A DNA stretch of 64,000 nt, taken from FEB-25 sp964385625. GTDB lineage: Bacteria; Chloroflexota; Anaerolineae; Anaerolineales; UBA4823. The stretch lies in the NCBI GenBank assembly GCA_964385625.1, contig CAYLPS010000001.1, forward strand, positions 1 to 64,000. Direction: 5' to 3'. The notes beneath the pieces were generated by a model. The model searched no databases, had not been told where the DNA came from, and saw nothing but the letters and a program-made list of their open reading frames with translations. This document shows, piece after piece, positions 61,410 through 64,000 of this stretch (position 1 is its first letter; the number at the start of each line of letters is the position of its first letter). The position numbers were made by a program, and so were the translations under genes.

Positions 61410-62002
61410 TAAGTGCTCTCCATGCTGGGGGCTACCAGTATGTAAGCGCCTACTAATGCCAGCCCCAGGGTTATGCCGGCAAGTAGCCCGGTTACCAGCG
61501 TCGACATTTCCAAAGCTGCATACAGGATCTCGAATCCTGACAGAGAAGTGAGCAATCCAGTGAAAATTCTTAGAGGGTGAGTGGTGAGGCTCAATTGAAG
61601 TAATCCGAAGCTGATCAGGACGAAACTACCCCATCTGGTGGGTAAATTAATCATCGAAAGCCAGGTCTCAGAATGCAGGACCAGCGAGGTGACCGTCAGG
61701 GCGACGATAAGGGCTGCCAACAAACGGAATAGTGGGCCAAACCTTGCTGGTTGATCCAGCTCATGCCAGCTGCTTGATGATGTGGCCATAGCAATCCCCA
61801 GGATCGCCCCTGCCATCCACCCCGCCACCATCTTTGCTACAGCCATTTCCACCGGCCAGGAAGGAAACACCAGAAAGAACACCCCAATGTATTGCACTGC
61901 CAGGGCGCTTACACAATACCGCCAATCGCGGACCAATAAAATGAGCATTGAAGTCAGGCTTACCAAAATTACTGCACCAATTAGCACCGGCTCGGAGGTC
62001 AT
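61409..62002 (-). CDS. HyfE/NuoK-like small membrane subunit
   Basis: 197 aa, six or seven membrane segments. The C-terminal half (GLLTSLSGFEILYAALEM, then GLLAGITLGLALVGAYIL) resembles HyfE, whose usual length is about 216 aa, and the related NuoK fold. It sits between two antiporter-like genes, the same position as hyfE. The assignment rests on those features and is moderate. No catalytic function is expected of it alone. Confidence 0.55.
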   Translation of the reverse strand: MTSEPVLIGAVILVSLTSMLILLVRDWRYCVSALAVQYIGVFFLVFPSWPVEMAVAKMVAGWMAGAILGIAMATSSSSWHELDQPARFGPLFRLLAALIVALTVTSLVLHSETWLSMINLPTRWGSFVLISFGLLQLSLTTHPLRIFTGLLTSLSGFEILYAALEMSTLVTGLLAGITLGLALVGAYILVAPSMEST

Positions 62003-62012
62003 TCGCCTACCC

Positions 62013-63734
62013 TTATCTCTGCAGAAATACCAGGATCAAGGCGAATAAGACAATCGCCCATAGAATGCCTCCATCGCCTTCTAGAATGGTTGAGAAAAGG
62101 GTGAATATCCTGGAAACCAGTTGGAATAGTTTCCCCAACAAACCATAGAACCATTCCAATGAAAATAGGCGGTCCAGAAAGCCCGGATTTAGTGGAAGGC
62201 GGATACCTGATATCGGTTGGAGGTAGCGCCAGAAAAAGAAAAGTGAAAATCCAGCAATAATCAAGGTGAGTGGGCCGATGATCCAGCTTGCTAATGCCAA
62301 ATTGTTGAGATCTGGCACTAGCAGGTAGCCAAACGCTAAATGCGTGATCACAATCAAGATCAGCCCGAGTGGGTAAAGGAACCAGGCCCATCTTTCTACC
62401 TGTATCGGTTGTTCCGGCACAGCTGGGTAAATTTCCCGCAGGCTATGCCGTACAAAACCTGCCAGCAGGAATGCCTGGGTGAACAGAAATAGCAGCGAAA
62501 AAAAGGAAAATAATGTCAGGCTCACGCCTGCCATTGCTGAGAATCGATATAGAGACGCGCCCTGCCAGGTGGGGCTGAAAGGAAGTGTAGATAGGCTGGC
62601 CGCCTGCAAAACGACCAGGGGGAGAAGGTTGCGATGGCGTATAGACATGGAAAAAATGAAGCCGCCTGATAGCAGGCTGGCAATGCTCCATGCCAGGCAG
62701 GCAGATGGCAGGTTCAATATCGCAGCAGCAAGGATCAGGGATGCTGATCCGAGCAACCAGTAAGCCCTGCCTTCAAGGTCATCCCTGGCAGTCAGCCATT
62801 TCACCCCTGAAAAAATACCACCCAGGGCGATTAACCCCAGGAGATACGGCGTGATTGCTCCACTGACGCTATTATTCGACAGCCTCGCCAGAAGAATATA
62901 GCTGGATGCAGCGGGAATCAACCTCAACGCCGATCCAAGATGGCGGTTCATAACCAACCCTCGAGCGAACGGCTGAAACGGCAACACACCCAGGCGTATG
63001 CCAACTGCAATCAGCAGGATAATATTTACCCCTGGTGAAATTGCATCGAAATTCAGCCCATCACCTTGTGACCATAATACAAGCGTTGCGAATAATAATA
63101 TAACCAAACCCGCCAGCCTGGCAGAGAATATCAGCACTGCCCGCTCAAGCATTTTGGCATGCTGCGCTTGGCTGAGTAATATAAATAGCTCGATGATATC
63201 CAAGACTGCCCAGGCGAGCAACACAGTGAGCAGGTTCCCTGCTGACACGGCCACCATGCTGATGCTAGATAGGAGCAATATTGCCGCCCATAATTGCCAG
63301 TTGGCGACCGAGCCAGGCGTAACGGTTGTTTTCATCATGCTGGCAGGCGCACTATCCAGGTTTCCCTGGCTCTCCCCACTTAGCGCGGCGGTTGCCGGTG
63401 TATTTTGGAACCTGGCTGCAGAAGATTGGCCAAGCTGGGCGATAGATGAAATTACAATACAGAGTGACAACGAAACCAACGCTAATGCTAGGTACCACGA
63501 AGTTTGGTCGATCAATAGCGAGGGGGAGGTTGAGAATAATATTTCAGGTTGCCAGTTCAGTAAGGCAATATTCGCGGGTATATCCGTGCGAGCGAGGATA
63601 ACCATCACCAGCCCGCCAATCGTTGCCAGCACGGCTAAAAATCCCTGGATGCTGAATTGCGGCCGGGCTAGGCGAAAGATCAGCATGACAATTGGAATAA
63701 AAATGAATAAAAAGATAGTCAGGAGTATGAGCAT
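62013..63734 (-). CDS. antiporter-like membrane subunit (HyfD/NuoL/M-like), divergent
   Basis: 573 aa, about 14 membrane segments with a hydrophilic insertion near residues 105-147. The proton-conducting transporter fold is seen, but key residues differ: TM5 reads LAWAVLDIIE where WEL is typical, and TM7 reads GIRLGVLPFQPF with Arg for Lys and Gln for His. A C-terminal extension (about 480-573) includes a reentrant-looking amphipathic helix. It is the first gene of the three-gene module and starts 15 nt after the hydantoinase stop. No ribosome site is evident. Confidence 0.65.
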   Translation of the reverse strand: MLILLTIFLFIFIPIVMLIFRLARPQFSIQGFLAVLATIGGLVMVILARTDIPANIALLNWQPEILFSTSPSLLIDQTSWYLALALVSLSLCIVISSIAQLGQSSAARFQNTPATAALSGESQGNLDSAPASMMKTTVTPGSVANWQLWAAILLLSSISMVAVSAGNLLTVLLAWAVLDIIELFILLSQAQHAKMLERAVLIFSARLAGLVILLFATLVLWSQGDGLNFDAISPGVNIILLIAVGIRLGVLPFQPFARGLVMNRHLGSALRLIPAASSYILLARLSNNSVSGAITPYLLGLIALGGIFSGVKWLTARDDLEGRAYWLLGSASLILAAAILNLPSACLAWSIASLLSGGFIFSMSIRHRNLLPLVVLQAASLSTLPFSPTWQGASLYRFSAMAGVSLTLFSFFSLLFLFTQAFLLAGFVRHSLREIYPAVPEQPIQVERWAWFLYPLGLILIVITHLAFGYLLVPDLNNLALASWIIGPLTLIIAGFSLFFFWRYLQPISGIRLPLNPGFLDRLFSLEWFYGLLGKLFQLVSRIFTLFSTILEGDGGILWAIVLFALILVFLQR

Positions 63735-63749
63735 GCCGGATTGGGATAT

Positions 63750-64000
63750 TTATAACATAGTGCCTGGTTTTCGATGCAGGAAACGCCCCATGCCAGCCCT
63801 ACCCAGCCATTGATCACCATCTACGATCAAAGTTCCCCGTAAAAACACCTTTTCCGGATACCCGACCAGCTCCCAATTCTCGAAAAGATTATAGTCTGTG
63901 CGGTGCTGCGCATATGCCACGCCATAGCGTAAGCGACGCTCAGGATCCCAGATGACGATATCGGCATCCGAGCCGGGCAGTAATGCGCCCTTTTGGGGGT
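63750..64000 (-). CDS. dihydropyrimidinase/hydantoinase, C-terminal fragment
   Basis: The last 82 codons of a gene that runs off the right edge, too short and start-less to appear as a full reading frame. It contains GALLPGSDADIVIWDPE, then DYNLFENWELVGYPEKVFLRG and a terminal GRAGMGRFLHRKPG. These are the C-terminal features of D-hydantoinase/dihydropyrimidinase, zinc amidohydrolases that open hydantoins or dihydropyrimidines. The active site lies outside the window. It is upstream of, and in line with, the three-gene membrane module. Confidence 0.85.
   Translation of the reverse strand, partial: PQKGALLPGSDADIVIWDPERRLRYGVAYAQHRTDYNLFENWELVGYPEKVFLRGTLIVDGDQWLGRAGMGRFLHRKPGTML

Noticed and set aside
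60907..61551. 214-codon frame opposite the HyfF-like and HyfE-like genes
   Set aside because: Crosses the junction of two genuine genes on the other strand; no motif.
62998..63813. 271-codon frame opposite the antiporter-like gene
   Set aside because: Antisense shadow of a clear membrane protein; composition is Ser/Thr/Asn-rich noise with no domain.
1..64000. tRNA, rRNA, CRISPR array, insertion sequence, prophage
   Set aside because: No TpsiC-like arms in the gaps, no spaced direct repeats, no transposase or integrase; gaps are mostly shorter than 200 nt. Absence was judged by reading only, without a covariance search.

Overview
The window looks like a single contiguous piece of a bacterial chromosome, most likely Chloroflexota and probably class Anaerolineae. 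That placement is inferred from gene style: fused two-domain enzymes, LysM/M23 lipoproteins, vWA surface proteins, a short alpha-glucan phosphorylase, and a mix of bd oxidase with glycyl-radical metabolism. No rRNA or other marker is present to prove it. Genes are tightly packed on both strands. I saw no tRNA, rRNA, CRISPR array, insertion sequence, phage gene or origin.

Layout. 73-6970 (minus): a five-gene surface-polysaccharide operon (bi-domain oxidoreductase, heparinase II/III-like protein, Nudix hydrolase, GT4 glycosyltransferase, sortase), divergent from an M29 aminopeptidase (7093-8199) with overlapping back-to-back promoters. 8332-14407 (minus): cytochrome bd oxidase operon cydA-cydB-cydDC, with the two assembly-transporter halves fused, behind a consensus TTGACA/TATAAT promoter. 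14795-16939: glycogen phosphorylase. 17134-19938: lactate utilization LutA and a LutB-LutC fusion. 20088-20381: a cold-shock type RRM protein with a leader hairpin. 20443-22820: prfA and a prmC-DUF952 fusion. 22951-27691: two secreted proteins (VIT-vWA protein and a metzincin protease with Ig/PKD-like repeats). 27732-38276: transporter, AraC-Ogt fusion, lspA, rluD-type synthase, threonine aldolase, purine nucleoside phosphorylase, a membrane protein of unknown role, GNAT, a 7TM-GAF-HTH regulator, an S1 protein and ComEA.

38254-42312: a FadR-type GntR regulator divergent from a glycyl-radical activase and its enzyme. Its active-site residues match trans-4-hydroxy-L-proline dehydratase rather than pyruvate formate-lyase. 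42309-46243 (minus): FTCD (histidine breakdown), a CapA-like lipoprotein and dcd. 46384-51065: three tandem paralogous lipoproteins with LysM, a middle lysozyme-like region and a LasA/beta-lytic (M23A) endopeptidase domain. These are followed by a PfkB sugar kinase and an M20 peptidase. 53322-55433: ADP-forming acyl-CoA synthetase. 55841-56802: ECF sigma factor with a zinc (ZAS) anti-sigma. 56829-63734 (minus): SelB, a coiled-coil protein, and a three-gene membrane module shaped like HyfD-HyfE-HyfF but lacking hydrogenase genes and the usual pumping lysines. The C-terminus of a hydantoinase/dihydropyrimidinase runs off the right edge (63750-64000).

Together the genes suggest a fermentative or microaerobic heterotroph that breaks down proteins, amino acids (hydroxyproline, histidine, threonine), nucleosides, lactate and glycogen. 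It would gain ATP from acyl-CoA via the ADP-forming synthetase and tolerate or use traces of oxygen through cytochrome bd. A striking number of genes (six) are fusions of normally separate or differently paired proteins. The best candidates for unusual biology are the truncated Hyf-like membrane module, the triple LysM-M23A array, the membrane-bound GAF-HTH regulator and the PrmC-DUF952 fusion.
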